Assembly: GCF_028710545.1 (NCBI RefSeq)
Contig: NZ_JAQTTX010000019.1
Span: 1-48,046 of the forward strand
Length of the DNA stretch: 48,046 nucleotides
Direction: 5' to 3'
DNA from: Halothiobacillus sp.
GTDB taxonomy: Bacteria; Pseudomonadota; Gammaproteobacteria; Halothiobacillales; Halothiobacillaceae
Each line of letters begins with the position of its first letter. Within the stretch, counting starts at the first letter, position 1. The notes beneath the pieces are model-generated. The model was not told the DNA's origin. It saw nothing but the letters and a program-made list of their open reading frames with translations, and ran no database searches. Of the stretch, positions 1-9,761 are shown one piece after another. The position numbers and the translations under genes are program-made.

Positions 1-2
1 AG

Positions 3-491
3 ATTCGGATCGAACAGCTCGCTCAGGGCAGCTACCTCGACACCGCCCATAACCTGATCCTGGTTGGCGGCACCGGTACCGGCAAGACCCATCTGGCCAC
101 CGCTTTGGGTGTCGCTGCCATCCATCAGGGCAAGCGGGTACGCTTCTACAATGCCGTCGATCTGGTCAATCTCTTGGACAAGGAAAAACAACAAGGCAAG
201 GCAGGAAACCTTGCCCGACAACTCACCCTGATTGATGTGGTCATTTTGGATGAACTCGGTTATCTGCCTTTCCCCGAATCCGGTGGTGCATTGCTCTTCC
301 ACCTCATCAGCCAGCTCTATGAAAAGACCTCGCTGATCATCACCACCAACTTAAGCTTCGGCGAATGGGTCAACGTATTCGGCAACGCCAAAATGACCAC
401 AGCCCTGCTCGATCGCATCACTCACCACTGCGACATCCTCGAGACCGGCAACGATTCCTACCGCTTCAAACAGCGCAAGAAATCAGCCTGA
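3..491 (+). CDS. istB: IstB-like ATPase of IS21 family (5' end outside window)
   Basis: This is the ATP-binding helper protein of IS21 transposition. It forms an AAA+ assembly on target DNA and stimulates the IstA transposase. The reading frame is open from the window edge. The Walker A motif GGTGTGKTH is encoded at about 66-92, before the first ATG in frame, so the gene begins upstream. A Walker B stretch ([11 protein letters not shown]) and a downstream [11 protein letters not shown] segment match the IstB/DnaC-like ATPase core. About 162 codons are visible; family members are about 240-260 residues, so roughly a third is missing at the 5' side only because of the window edge. The stop at 489-491 lies 6 bp before the terminal repeats. 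Confidence 0.9.
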   Translation: MRIEQLAQGSYLDTAHNLILVGGTGTGKTHLATALGVAAIHQGKRVRFYNAVDLVNLLDKEKQQGKAGNLARQLTLIDVVILDELGYLPFPESGGALLFHLISQLYEKTSLIITTNLSFGEWVNVFGNAKMTTALLDRITHHCDILETGNDSYRFKQRKKSA

Positions 492-496
492 TACCC

Positions 497-546
497 TGGT
501 CAAAATTGGACGCTGTTGGGTGGTCAATTTTCGACGCTGTTTGACA
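497..546 (+). repeat. IS21 right-end tandem terminal repeats
   Basis: Two near-identical copies lie in tandem: TGGTCAAAATTGGACGCTGTT at 497-517 and TGGTCAATTTTCGACGCTGTT at 521-541, differing at two positions. The outer copy runs on to TTGACA, ending at 546. Repeated terminal sites are normal for IS21 and are taken here as transposase-binding sites. Confidence 0.8.
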
Positions 547-1361
547 CCACAGGTGAGGCACAAGCGGCAAATGGTGACCTACTCGGTGTCGTATTCTGGT
601 TGATGGCCATCTTGTTACCCATCGGCTTGGCACTGCTCATTTTTGCCGTGCCCGAAAAACCCGCCACGCGCCGCCCCGTCAAGTTGAGCGCTGGCTGGCC
701 CTTATTGCGTGACAACCGTCAGCTTCGCGGCACCATGATTGGTTTTTTTCTGAATAATCTGGCCAATGGCATTCCTGCGGCGCTATTTATTCTTTTCATC
801 AATGATCGACTGGCCGCGCCGCAGGCATTAGGTCCATTACTGCTTTTGTATTTCGGCGCGGGCATCGTCGCCCTGCCCTTCTGGACCTGGGTCGCGCACC
901 GATACGGCAAACGTTCGGCTTGGGGTTTTTCAATAACACTCGCGGGATTAAGTTTTCTCGCCGTGCCTTTTTTGCATTCAGGCGATGTCACGGCTTTCGC
1001 AGTGGTCTGCTTGATTTCAGGTTTTAGTTTGGGTGCGGATATGGCCTTACCCGCGTCCATTCAGGGTGATTTGGCCGGGGCTGATGCGGACGCCGGCGGT
1101 GGAGATCGCGCGGGCTTGTTTTTCGGTTTGTTTGGTCTCGTGACCAAACTGGCGCTGGCTATTGCCGTAGGCTTAGGTTACGGCTTATTGAGCTTGACGG
1201 GTTATCAATCGGGCGACAGCCATACCGATGCGCTCGCCTGGGTTTATGGCGGCTTGCCGGTGTTGTTCAAACTGGCCGCAGCACTGATTGTGTTTCGCTA
1301 TCTTCACGACACGGAATCACTGGTTATTTCTTCCACTAAAATCAAAGAGGTTTCACCATGA
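547..1361 (+). pseudogene. GPH/MFS-type transporter, 5'-truncated by IS21
   Basis: This is the C-terminal part of a sugar:cation symporter-like MFS protein. About seven hydrophobic segments remain of the usual twelve. A stretch near GDRAGLFFGLFGLVTKLA resembles the conserved GPH-family segment around the tenth helix. The N-terminal half is absent because the IS21 end abuts the gene at 546/547. The frame continues back into the IS end, where a TTG at 516 could start a short fused product, but half a transporter is unlikely to work. Its stop overlaps the start of the DUF3833 gene (ATGA), which points to an ancestral operon. This transporter type often accompanies DUF3833 and chalcone-isomerase-like genes in gammaproteobacteria. 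Confidence 0.8.
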
Positions 1362-1894
1362 AACGATTTGCTTTGCTCGTTCTTCTTGCGTTTTCCATGA
1401 CGGGGTGTGCCAGCTTGAATCTTGACCAATACACAAACACCGAACCCAAATTCGATCTCGAACAATATTTTGCGGGAGATACCTACGCCTGGGGCATCTT
1501 TCAATCACGCGGCGGGGAAATCAAACGCCAATTCAAAGTGCATATCGAAGGGAAAAAAGTCGGCGATGAATTTGTGTTAAGCGAACACTTTAAATACAAC
1601 GATGGCGAAACGGGCGAGCGGGTATGGCATATCACGCGCGATGGACAGGATCGCTATATTGGCAAAGCCGGAGACATTGTCGGCGTGGCCCAAGGGCACG
1701 AAGTGGGCCAGGCACTTAACTGGCACTACACACTCAAACTGCCATACAACGGCAGCACGATTGATGTGAAATTCAACGACTGGATGATTCGCGTTTCCAA
1801 AAACGTGATGATCAATCGCGCCTACGTGAGCAAATTCGGTATTCGCGTCGGTGAAGTAACCCTGTTTTTCACCAAATCAGATCCGGATAAATGA
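1358..1894 (+). CDS. DUF3833 family lipoprotein
   Basis: The 178-residue product starts with a lipoprotein signal peptide, and its lipobox MTGC predicts lipidation at Cys17. The rest is a single DUF3833-like domain of uncharacterised function, with conserved-looking elements such as ARG/RGGEIKRQF, a GERVWHI segment and NDWMIRVSKNVMINRA. The start codon overlaps the stop of the truncated transporter, and the next gene follows after one base, so the three form a translationally coupled set. With the transporter broken by IS21, this gene has lost its native upstream transcription and may depend on a promoter in the IS end. Family assignment is from memory of the domain pattern. Confidence 0.8.
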   Translation: MKRFALLVLLAFSMTGCASLNLDQYTNTEPKFDLEQYFAGDTYAWGIFQSRGGEIKRQFKVHIEGKKVGDEFVLSEHFKYNDGETGERVWHITRDGQDRYIGKAGDIVGVAQGHEVGQALNWHYTLKLPYNGSTIDVKFNDWMIRVSKNVMINRAYVSKFGIRVGEVTLFFTKSDPDK

Positions 1895-1895
1895 T

Positions 1896-2492
1896 ATGAG
1901 TAGTCACTCAATAGCTATACAACGGCGCACGCGCCTGCTCGTATCCGCACTGCTCCTGTTTTCGCTGGGAGCAAGCACCCCTGTGGTTGCGAGCAATAAA
2001 TCCATGCCAAAACAAATGCAATTGGGGCAAACGGACCTGACGTTGCTCGGGAAAGGCACGGCAACGTACCTCTGGTTTGATGTGTACGATGCCGCGCTCT
2101 ATGCCCCTGAAAACATTAAGCCCGCGCAGATTCTTTCACAGGAAACGCCGAGAGTGCTGGTGCTTCAGTATCACCATGCCGTTACCGTGAAAGACATCGA
2201 AAAAGCGAGTTGGCAAACGCTGGATAAGCAACTCACGCCCAGCGAACGACAATCGATAAAACCCCAAGTCGATGCATTGCAATCCAGCATGAAAAACGTA
2301 TCGCCCGGTGATCAGTACACATTGACGTGGCAACCGGTAAGTGCGCAAAAAAAGCCTGAACTGACACTCAAGCTTAATGACAAGATCGTATTCAAAAGCG
2401 ATAACGCGCGCTTGGCCGCGACCTATTTCGGGATTTGGCTCGGCAAGCCGCCGCTCTCCCAATCCCTCAAACGTTCGCTATTGGGTGGTTGA
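1896..2492 (+). CDS. chalcone isomerase-like secreted protein
   Basis: A 198-residue protein with an N-terminal signal peptide (hydrophobic LLVSALLLFSLGAS, likely cleavage near VVAS). The mature part has the bacterial chalcone-isomerase-like pattern: LGKGTATYLWFDVYDAALYAPE near the start and a closing segment ARLAATYFGIWLGKPPLSQSLKRSLL. Members of this family (CHI-like, formerly grouped with DUF2987-type proteins) have no proven flavonoid activity in bacteria and may bind fatty acids or other hydrophobic ligands. It lies one base after DUF3833, as often seen in such modules. Its stop codon directly abuts the stop of the convergent DUF2789 gene with no spacer. Confidence 0.8.
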   Translation: MSSHSIAIQRRTRLLVSALLLFSLGASTPVVASNKSMPKQMQLGQTDLTLLGKGTATYLWFDVYDAALYAPENIKPAQILSQETPRVLVLQYHHAVTVKDIEKASWQTLDKQLTPSERQSIKPQVDALQSSMKNVSPGDQYTLTWQPVSAQKKPELTLKLNDKIVFKSDNARLAATYFGIWLGKPPLSQSLKRSLLGG

Positions 2493-2738
2493 TTATCCGG
2501 CGTTGCGCAAGCGCGCATCCAGATGATCGACCGCTTCGGCCCAGTCCGCGTCCATTTCCAATGACTCGCGAATAAAACCGGCCTGCGCTTCTGACCAAAA
2601 AGGTGCATCCGCGAGCGCAATGTCCGAAGACAAAGGTGCATGTTGCGCAATGAACGCATCAATCTCGTCCGCTGAACTGGGCAAGCCCAATTGGGCGAAT
2701 AAATCGGCGAGGGGATGAAATACCGTATCCATAATCAC
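2493..2738 (-). CDS. DUF2789 family protein
   Basis: An 81-residue acidic protein without membrane segments. The sequence pattern, an N-terminal LADLFAQLGLPSS, then IDAFIAQHAPL, an ALADAPFW segment and a C-terminal WAEAVDHLDARL, is typical of DUF2789, a small family of unknown function. The length is normal for the family. The start MIMDT could also be the internal Met3. An AGG-containing ribosome-binding site lies upstream. The gene ends exactly where the chalcone-isomerase-like gene ends on the other strand, and 30 bp separate its start from the stop of sohB, so it is probably cotranscribed with sohB. Confidence 0.8.
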   Translation of the reverse strand: MIMDTVFHPLADLFAQLGLPSSADEIDAFIAQHAPLSSDIALADAPFWSEAQAGFIRESLEMDADWAEAVDHLDARLRNAG

Positions 2739-2768
2739 ACCTGCTTTGAGGAAAGTTGCGGTTTGATT

Positions 2769-3812
2769 CTATAACTGTTCGTGCGGATCGGTCGATTTTT
2801 GGCGCAATTGATCCCAGAACCGATGCAACACCCGATGCGCGCTCTGCTCGGCTGAACCTTGTAGTTTCTTGAGCATGTTGGTGGCAGGCATTTTACGCAC
2901 TTCGATGACCGCGCGTTCGGCAAACTGGCGTTCAATCCACTCATCGCTGGTGGTCAATTCATCAACCAAACCAAGCGCCATGGCCTGGGTGCCGAACCAA
3001 TACTCACCAGTTGCCACCCTCGATAGATCAAGCGAAGGGCGGTATTCGAGCAAGAACGATTTGAACAACTCATGCGTTTCATTGAGTTGCGTTTGAAACT
3101 TTTCACGCCCCTCTGGCGTATTTTCACCCAACAAGGTCAAGGTACGTTTGTACTGCCCCGCCGTGAGCAATTCGATATCGACATCGTGGTTCTTGAGCAG
3201 ACGGTGAATATTGGGTATCTGCGCCACCACGCCGATTGACCCGACAATCGCAAACGGCGCGGCGACGATTCTATGCGCCACAGCCGCCATCATGTAGCCA
3301 CCACTAGCTGCGACTTTATCAACAGCTATAGTCAAATGCAGACCCGCAGCGCGAAGTCGCGCAAGCTGCGCTGCGGCAAGACCGTACGCCGTAACCAGAC
3401 CACCGCCACTTTCAAGGCAGACCAGAACTTCATCCACTTCAGGCCGGGCGACAGAGAGAATCGAAGACACCTCCTCACGCAAAGCGCCAACCTGGCTCGC
3501 GCGCAAGTCACCGGAGAATCTCAATACGAAGGTGCGCAACTCGTGCTCTAGTCCCTCTTTCTTTAGCTGCTTCCTTTCTTTTTCTCTTTTCTTTTGTTCA
3601 GACTTGAACTGTTTGGCAGGCAGGATGTGCTGCTCCAGTTGCTGGCGATTCGACTCGAAGCGCTCCCGGAGATCCGTGACTTTCAGCACGCCCTGACCGC
3701 CTTGTTTCTGGCGCTGCCGGAGCGCCGCCAAACCAGCCAGCAGAAACAGTGCTGCGAAAACGAAGGTCAGCGTTTTTGCCAGAAATAGCCCGTAGTCACT
3801 CAGAAATTCCAT
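2769..3812 (-). CDS. sohB: SohB-like inner-membrane S49 peptidase
   Basis: A signal-peptide-peptidase-family (S49) serine protease anchored in the inner membrane. The N-terminus MEFLSDYGLFLAKTLTFV closely resembles E. coli SohB and is followed by a second hydrophobic stretch and a charged linker rich in Lys and Glu. The catalytic region has DKVAASGGYMMA with the nucleophile Ser, and AGQYKRTLTLLGEN with the expected general-base Lys, plus the conserved PFAIVGSIGVVAQ segment. I chose the start at 3812 because homology begins there and a GGGG motif lies just upstream (the preceding ATG at 3815 is equally possible). A longer frame reaching 3905 has no homology. The C-terminal tail after NTSDEW-like residues is about 30 residues longer than in E. 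coli. Confidence 0.9.
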   Translation of the reverse strand: MEFLSDYGLFLAKTLTFVFAALFLLAGLAALRQRQKQGGQGVLKVTDLRERFESNRQQLEQHILPAKQFKSEQKKREKERKQLKKEGLEHELRTFVLRFSGDLRASQVGALREEVSSILSVARPEVDEVLVCLESGGGLVTAYGLAAAQLARLRAAGLHLTIAVDKVAASGGYMMAAVAHRIVAAPFAIVGSIGVVAQIPNIHRLLKNHDVDIELLTAGQYKRTLTLLGENTPEGREKFQTQLNETHELFKSFLLEYRPSLDLSRVATGEYWFGTQAMALGLVDELTTSDEWIERQFAERAVIEVRKMPATNMLKKLQGSAEQSAHRVLHRFWDQLRQKSTDPHEQL

Positions 3813-4031
3813 CATTACCCCAATCAATATCAAAGAAGCGCAGTAACCAACGGATCGCACGAGAGGGCCAAGAATACCGTCATCATCTTGCAGGCAGAAG
3901 GCCATCGAAGGGAATCACTCGCCCTGACGCAACCCTGTTTGTTCGATAACCATCCGGAAAAAACCGACTACAACTGCCCACCCCCGGCTTTCGAGTATAA
4001 CGAGGCAGCGCATTTTCGTGCATTAAAGTAC

Positions 4032-4120
4032 AGGGCAACTCGAAAAACCGTAACGGGCTGACGCCAGCTTATTGCGAAGCAGGCGCAAGCCCACGTTCAG
4101 TAGGTTTTTCGAGGTACCCT
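4032..4120. repeat. Dispersed palindromic element, copy 1
   Basis: Within the 431-bp spacer 3813-4243, the perfect 11-bp arms CTCGAAAAACC (4039-4049) and GGTTTTTCGAG (4103-4113) enclose about 53 bp. AGGG at the left and CCCT at the right extend the arms after mismatches. The interior also pairs (GGGCT at 4055 with AGCCC at 4088). The same arms recur at 11728-11902 and 35489-35518. I see no gene or clear promoter in the rest of the spacer; the last 100 bp are AT-rich and probably hold the promoter of the next gene. Confidence 0.7.
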
Positions 4121-4243
4121 ACATCCGCAATGTGTTGAGCCCGCACTAAATATGTAGGCTATTCGATATTTCGGGGTTTATCGTGCAACCCCGGTCTGAT
4201 CAAATTAGAATGAGATAGTGATTTTATATTTAAGGGTTCTCTA

Positions 4244-5125
4244 ATGTTTGCCAAAAAACTGACTGTTCTTCTCACTGTCATGGTGGTCAGCCTCGGCGTG
4301 CTGTTTGCCGCTAGTCTGCAAACAGCCGATGCGAAGCGGATCGGCGGCGGCGCTAACTTTGGCTCGCAAAAGCAAAGTTTCAGCCGTCAAGCGACGACAC
4401 CAACAAACCCGGCGAGTGCGCCGACTCGCTCCGCCGCACCGGCTGCTGGTGGCGCCAGCCGATGGCTTGGGCCCTTGGCGGGTCTGGCGGCGGGCGGGCT
4501 GCTGGCGGCCATGTTTTTCGGCGGCGCGTTTGATGGCCTCAAGCCGATGGATTTCATCATCATTGCCCTGTTTGCTCTCGGCGCGTTCATGCTGATCCGG
4601 GCACTGCGCAAATCCAGCCAGTCTGCGGCTTCGCCCTACGCGCGTTCAACAGCTGGCGCAATGCCCGGTCAATCACCGCAACCGTCGAGCATCGGTTCGT
4701 TTTCAAACGCCGGCTCAGCACAAGCCACGCTCCCGAATGCGCCAGTCTGGTTCAACGAAGATTCCTTCCTGCAGGGGGCCAAGGAGCATTTCACCAATCT
4801 GCAACGTGCCTGGGATGCCAACGATCTTAAAACCATGCAGGAATACTTCACTCCTGAGTTGTTTCTGGAACTGGCGCGCGAGCGTGCCCGTATCGGTGAC
4901 GAAAACAACGTGACCGAAGTACAGAGCCTGAACGCACAACTATTGGATTTGAGCCGTGAAGGCGACTCGGTTGTGGCATCCGTTCTCTTTCAAGGCATGG
5001 TGCGCGAGAATTACGGCCAGCCTGAGCCAATCGCTGAAATCTGGCATGTTCGCCACGCGGCGGACTCAGCTCAGGGTGATTGGTTGATTGTCGGTATTCA
5101 GCAATATAATCAATCCATCCACTGA
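4244..5125 (+). CDS. Tim44-like domain membrane protein
   Basis: A 293-residue protein. An N-terminal signal or anchor segment (LLTVMVVSLGVLFAASL) leads into a low-complexity region rich in Ser, Thr, Pro and Ala. Two hydrophobic helices follow at about residues 80-120 (GPLAGLAAGGLLAAMFFGG and FIIIALFALGAFMLIRAL). The C-terminal 120 residues form a Tim44-like (NTF2-fold) domain, with FLQGAKEHFTNLQRAWDAND near its start and a closing WLIVGIQQYN. Bacterial members of this family are inner-membrane proteins of unclear function. The gene stands alone between spacers, with its own terminator at 5140-5168. Confidence 0.85.
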   Translation: MFAKKLTVLLTVMVVSLGVLFAASLQTADAKRIGGGANFGSQKQSFSRQATTPTNPASAPTRSAAPAAGGASRWLGPLAGLAAGGLLAAMFFGGAFDGLKPMDFIIIALFALGAFMLIRALRKSSQSAASPYARSTAGAMPGQSPQPSSIGSFSNAGSAQATLPNAPVWFNEDSFLQGAKEHFTNLQRAWDANDLKTMQEYFTPELFLELARERARIGDENNVTEVQSLNAQLLDLSREGDSVVASVLFQGMVRENYGQPEPIAEIWHVRHAADSAQGDWLIVGIQQYNQSIH

Positions 5126-5139
5126 TCGCCTTGATAATC

Positions 5140-5168
5140 AAAAGCCCGGGTCGACCGGGCTTTTTTTG
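5140..5168 (+). terminator. Rho-independent terminator after the Tim44-like gene
   Basis: The stem AAAGCCCGG/CCGGGCTTT with a 5-base loop is followed by a run of T. A-runs on the left flank mean it could also stop leftward transcription from pssA, which ends 27 bp away. Confidence 0.85.
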
Positions 5169-5194
5169 TGATCATGCAAAAGTAAATCAGGCAT

Positions 5195-5986
5195 TCACGA
5201 CGATTTTCTTCTCAGCTTTTGCACCCGACGAGCAATGAACCATAGTGGCGCCGACAGCGCGTAGGCAGAGGCAATCAGCCACAAGGTAAGCGGAAAGTCC
5301 TTCAGCGCGAGCACAAACAGCAGAATCAACAAGGGCACGCTCAAGAACGAAACACGAATCTGCGGACTCACGCTCTTGAAACTGTAGTACGGCATGCTCG
5401 ACACCATCAACAGTCCGGTAACGACGGTAATAATCCAGACCCAACCGATATTTTCCTGAAATGCAATCCCGTGCTCTTCGAAGAACCAGACCATCCCCAT
5501 CAGCACAGCTGCAGCAGCGGGTGAAGCCAGACCAACAAAGTACTTCTTGTCGACGGTTTCCACCTGAACATTGAAACGCGCCAAACGAACCGCAGCGGCC
5601 GCGACGAACACAAAAGCGCCCAGCATTCCCCAACGGTCATCAATACCGTTCAAGCTCCACTGGAAGACAATCACTGCCGGAGCCAGGCCAAAGGAAATGA
5701 CATCGGACAGAGAGTCGTACTGCACACCGAAATCCGACTGTGTATTGGTCAGCCTCGCCACGCGGCCGTCCAGGCCATCGAGGATCATGGCTATGAATAC
5801 GGCCATGGCCGCCTGTTCGAAATCACCTTGAATGGCCCGCAAAATCGCAAAAAAACCGGCGAAAAGAGCGCCCGTGGTAAAGAGATTCGGTAACAGGTAA
5901 ATGGCCTTGCGACGATGTTTTGGCGCCCCGTCATCCGTCATCTGGCTATCCGGCTCCAAATGCTTATCCGATTCTTGATCCATCAT
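5195..5986 (-). CDS. pssA: CDP-diacylglycerol--serine O-phosphatidyltransferase
   Basis: This integral membrane enzyme makes phosphatidylserine from CDP-diacylglycerol and serine, the precursor of phosphatidylethanolamine. The CDP-alcohol phosphotransferase signature is present as DGLDGRVARLTNTQSDFG followed by YDSLSD, with the metal-binding Asp residues intact. About seven to eight hydrophobic helices follow. The length (263) fits the class II (Bacillus/proteobacterial) enzymes, not E. coli PssA. The gene lies downstream of ilvC in the same direction, an arrangement common in beta- and gammaproteobacteria, but a terminator-like hairpin separates them. The N-terminal 25 residues are hydrophilic, and several Met codons leave the exact start open. 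Confidence 0.92.
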   Translation of the reverse strand: MMDQESDKHLEPDSQMTDDGAPKHRRKAIYLLPNLFTTGALFAGFFAILRAIQGDFEQAAMAVFIAMILDGLDGRVARLTNTQSDFGVQYDSLSDVISFGLAPAVIVFQWSLNGIDDRWGMLGAFVFVAAAAVRLARFNVQVETVDKKYFVGLASPAAAAVLMGMVWFFEEHGIAFQENIGWVWIITVVTGLLMVSSMPYYSFKSVSPQIRVSFLSVPLLILLFVLALKDFPLTLWLIASAYALSAPLWFIARRVQKLRRKSS

Positions 5987-6063
5987 GTGGTCACCTTATT
6001 CAGTTGGTTGGGGACATTCTAAACGCAGAATGTGACGATCATGCAGCGAGCAGAATCCCCTCA

Positions 6064-6116
6064 AATAAAAAACCCAAACGGAAGGCTACTCCCAAGGGTA
6101 GGCCTATGTTTGGGTT
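6064..6116 (-). terminator. Terminator after ilvC
   Basis: Read on the minus strand, AACCCAAAC (6116-6108) pairs with GTTTGGGTT (6079-6071) and runs into TTTTATT. A second, inner stem around AGGC/GCCT extends it. It probably ends or reduces readthrough from ilvC into pssA. Confidence 0.75.
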
Positions 6117-6164
6117 GGCCCGGTCCCGCAAGGACCGAGGCTAGCTCAGCAAGAAGCAATCAGA

Positions 6165-7740
<1,576 letters not shown>

Positions 7741-7743
7741 GTC

Positions 7744-9444
7744 TTATACCAGAATCATTTCATTCAAACCGGCACCGGCTGGCACCATCGGGTAAACATT
7801 CTCGGTCGGGTCGGTCTGGAAATCCATGAAGACCAGCCGATCGCGCATGGCGAACGCCTCGCGCAAGGCACCCTCGACGTCGGATGCCTTTTCGATCCGC
7901 ATACCCACGTGACCATAAGATTCCGCCAGCTTGACAAAATCCGGCAGGGCTTCCATGTAACTCATGGCGTAACGGCCGGAGTAGAAGAACTCCTGCCACT
8001 GACGCACCATGCCAAGGTAACGGTTGTTCAAACTGACGACCTTGATCGGCAGGTGATACTGCAATGCCGTGGACAATTCCTGCGTACACATCTGGATACT
8101 GCCTTCGCCCGTCACACAGACGACTTCTTCGTCCGGGAAGGCGAACTTGGCCCCCAGCGCGGCGGGCAGACCAAAACCCATCGTGCCCAAGCCGCCGGAG
8201 TTCAACCAGCGGTTCGGCTTGTCGAAACCATAGTATTGGGCAGCCCACATCTGATGCTGGCCCACATCGGAAGCCACGAACGCGTCTCCCTTGGTGATTT
8301 CCCAGACTTTCTGCACCACATACTGAGGTTTGATCACCTCGCCATTGGTCTTGTAGTCGAGGCAGCGCATTTCGCGCCACTGCTCGATCTGCGCCCACCA
8401 GGCGGCGATGGCTTCTTTCTGCTTGGCACCGCCCGCGTCTTCGATCAAAGGCAGCATTTCTTCCAGTACGGATTTGACCGAACCGACGATTGGCACGTCC
8501 ACAACAACATTCTTGGAAATGGATGCCGGATCAATATCGATATGCACGATCTTGGCGGTCGGACAGAACTTGGCGAGATTACCCGTCACCCGGTCATCGA
8601 AGCGCGCGCCGATGGCAATGAGCACGTCGCAGTGATGCATCCCCATGTTCGCTTCATAAGTGCCGTGCATGCCCAGCATGCCGAGGAACTGCCGGTCACT
8701 CGCCGGGTACGCGCCCAAGCCCATCAAGGTATTTGTGATCGGATAATTGAGCAGACGGGCAAACCGGGTCAGCTGCTCTGCGGCACGCCCCAGCACGACG
8801 CCGCCACCGGAATAGATCATCGGCCGTTCGGCGTTGACGATCAGGTCTACGGCCTTGCGAATCTGACCGCTATGCCCTTTCACCGTCGGGTGATAAGAAC
8901 GCAAGGAAACAGATTGGGGATATTCGAATGGAATCAGCACACGGGGGTCGGTGACATCCTTGGGGATATCGACCACGACCGGCCCGGGCCGTCCGGTCGT
9001 CGCGATATAGAAGGCTTTTTTCATCGTCTCGGCCAGATCACGGACATCCTTGACCAAGAAGTTGTGTTTGACGCAAGGGCGCGTAATGCCGACGCTATCG
9101 ACTTCCTGAAACGCATCATTGCCGATGAGACTGGTTGGCACCTGTCCGGTAATCACAACCAGCGGAATCGAATCCATGTGCGCGGTGGCAATACCGGTGA
9201 CGGCATTGGTCGCACCCGGGCCGGACGTCACCAGAACGACACCCGGTTTGCCCGTAGCACGCGCATAGCCATCGGCCATGTGTACGGCACCCTGTTCATG
9301 ACGAACCAGGATATGTTGAACCTGCTCCTGCTGGAACAAGGCATCATAAATGTGTAGAACGGCGCCACCGGGATAGCCGAATACAGCCTCTACCCCTTCA
9401 GCTTTCAAGCATTCCACCAGGATTTGACCACCGGACAATTCCAC
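7744..9444 (-). CDS. ilvB: Acetolactate synthase large (catalytic) subunit
   Basis: A thiamine-diphosphate, FAD and Mg-dependent enzyme that condenses pyruvate with pyruvate or 2-oxobutyrate, the first committed step of branched-chain amino-acid synthesis. The 566 residues show the N-terminal [14 protein letters not shown] with the catalytic Glu in [11 protein letters not shown], a central [13 protein letters not shown], and the ThDP motif starting [12 protein letters not shown] and ending in LNN. The overall pattern is that of E. coli IlvI. The start is GTG at 9444 with a weak AGAGAG upstream. A structured spacer precedes the gene, so leader control of the ilv operon is possible but unproven. 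Confidence 0.96.
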   Translation of the reverse strand: MELSGGQILVECLKAEGVEAVFGYPGGAVLHIYDALFQQEQVQHILVRHEQGAVHMADGYARATGKPGVVLVTSGPGATNAVTGIATAHMDSIPLVVITGQVPTSLIGNDAFQEVDSVGITRPCVKHNFLVKDVRDLAETMKKAFYIATTGRPGPVVVDIPKDVTDPRVLIPFEYPQSVSLRSYHPTVKGHSGQIRKAVDLIVNAERPMIYSGGGVVLGRAAEQLTRFARLLNYPITNTLMGLGAYPASDRQFLGMLGMHGTYEANMGMHHCDVLIAIGARFDDRVTGNLAKFCPTAKIVHIDIDPASISKNVVVDVPIVGSVKSVLEEMLPLIEDAGGAKQKEAIAAWWAQIEQWREMRCLDYKTNGEVIKPQYVVQKVWEITKGDAFVASDVGQHQMWAAQYYGFDKPNRWLNSGGLGTMGFGLPAALGAKFAFPDEEVVCVTGEGSIQMCTQELSTALQYHLPIKVVSLNNRYLGMVRQWQEFFYSGRYAMSYMEALPDFVKLAESYGHVGMRIEKASDVEGALREAFAMRDRLVFMDFQTDPTENVYPMVPAGAGLNEMILV

Positions 9445-9761
9445 GAGCGTTCTCTCTTATTTTTTTAGTGAAAGACAAGGCCTTGCCCGAACAGGTGCCA
9501 TTAATCAAGGCACCGACTCGACCCAAGGCCTAATGTTTTTGGCGCTCATAAAGCGCCACAGGAAACCTGACAAACATACGTCTGAATTCGCGGTGACAGG
9601 GCTAAAATTATCAGCCTAGTCAACCCGCCCTGCGAAAACAAATGAATCCAAGCCGAGTAATATAGCTCTTTATGAGCCAAATTGCATCGCCGAGTTTCCC
9701 ACTTCTACCGACAACGCGCGGTGCGCCAGCAAGGGCGCATGATTAACGGGCAACCTGTTCG
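9445..9761 (-). promoter_or_regulatory. Structured leader region upstream of ilvB
   Basis: A 317-bp spacer without a convincing gene. On the minus strand, GGCCTTG pairs with CAAGGCC (plus coordinates 9524-9530 and 9479-9485) and encloses a second stem GGTGCC/GGCACC (9509-9514 and 9494-9499). A separate hairpin GGCGCT/AGCGCC lies at 9541-9557. No T-run directly follows the large stem, so it is not a standard terminator. A 14-codon frame overlaps the hairpins but has only one Ile and two Val codons. A regulatory leader for ilvB is an inference. Confidence 0.35.

Larger units (their letters stand above)
1..546 (+). mobile_element. IS21-family insertion sequence, right-hand part
   Basis: The window opens inside an IS21-type element. 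What is visible is the 3' part of istB and, just after its stop, two tandem copies of a roughly 21-bp terminal repeat and a CA end at 545-546. IS21 elements carry istA-istB, end in TG...CA and have repeated transposase-binding sites near their tips, which fits. The transporter fragment starts straight after 546. The left end, istA and the target-site duplication lie outside the window, so whether the copy is complete cannot be judged. Confidence 0.85.

Noticed and set aside
2490-2495. Adjacent convergent stops of the CHI-like and DUF2789 genes
   Set aside because: Tight convergent ends are ordinary; no sign of overlap or regulation.
9487-9551. Leader peptide of 14 codons before ilvB
   Set aside because: It has one Ile and two Val codons, far below a classical ilv attenuator, and no terminator follows.
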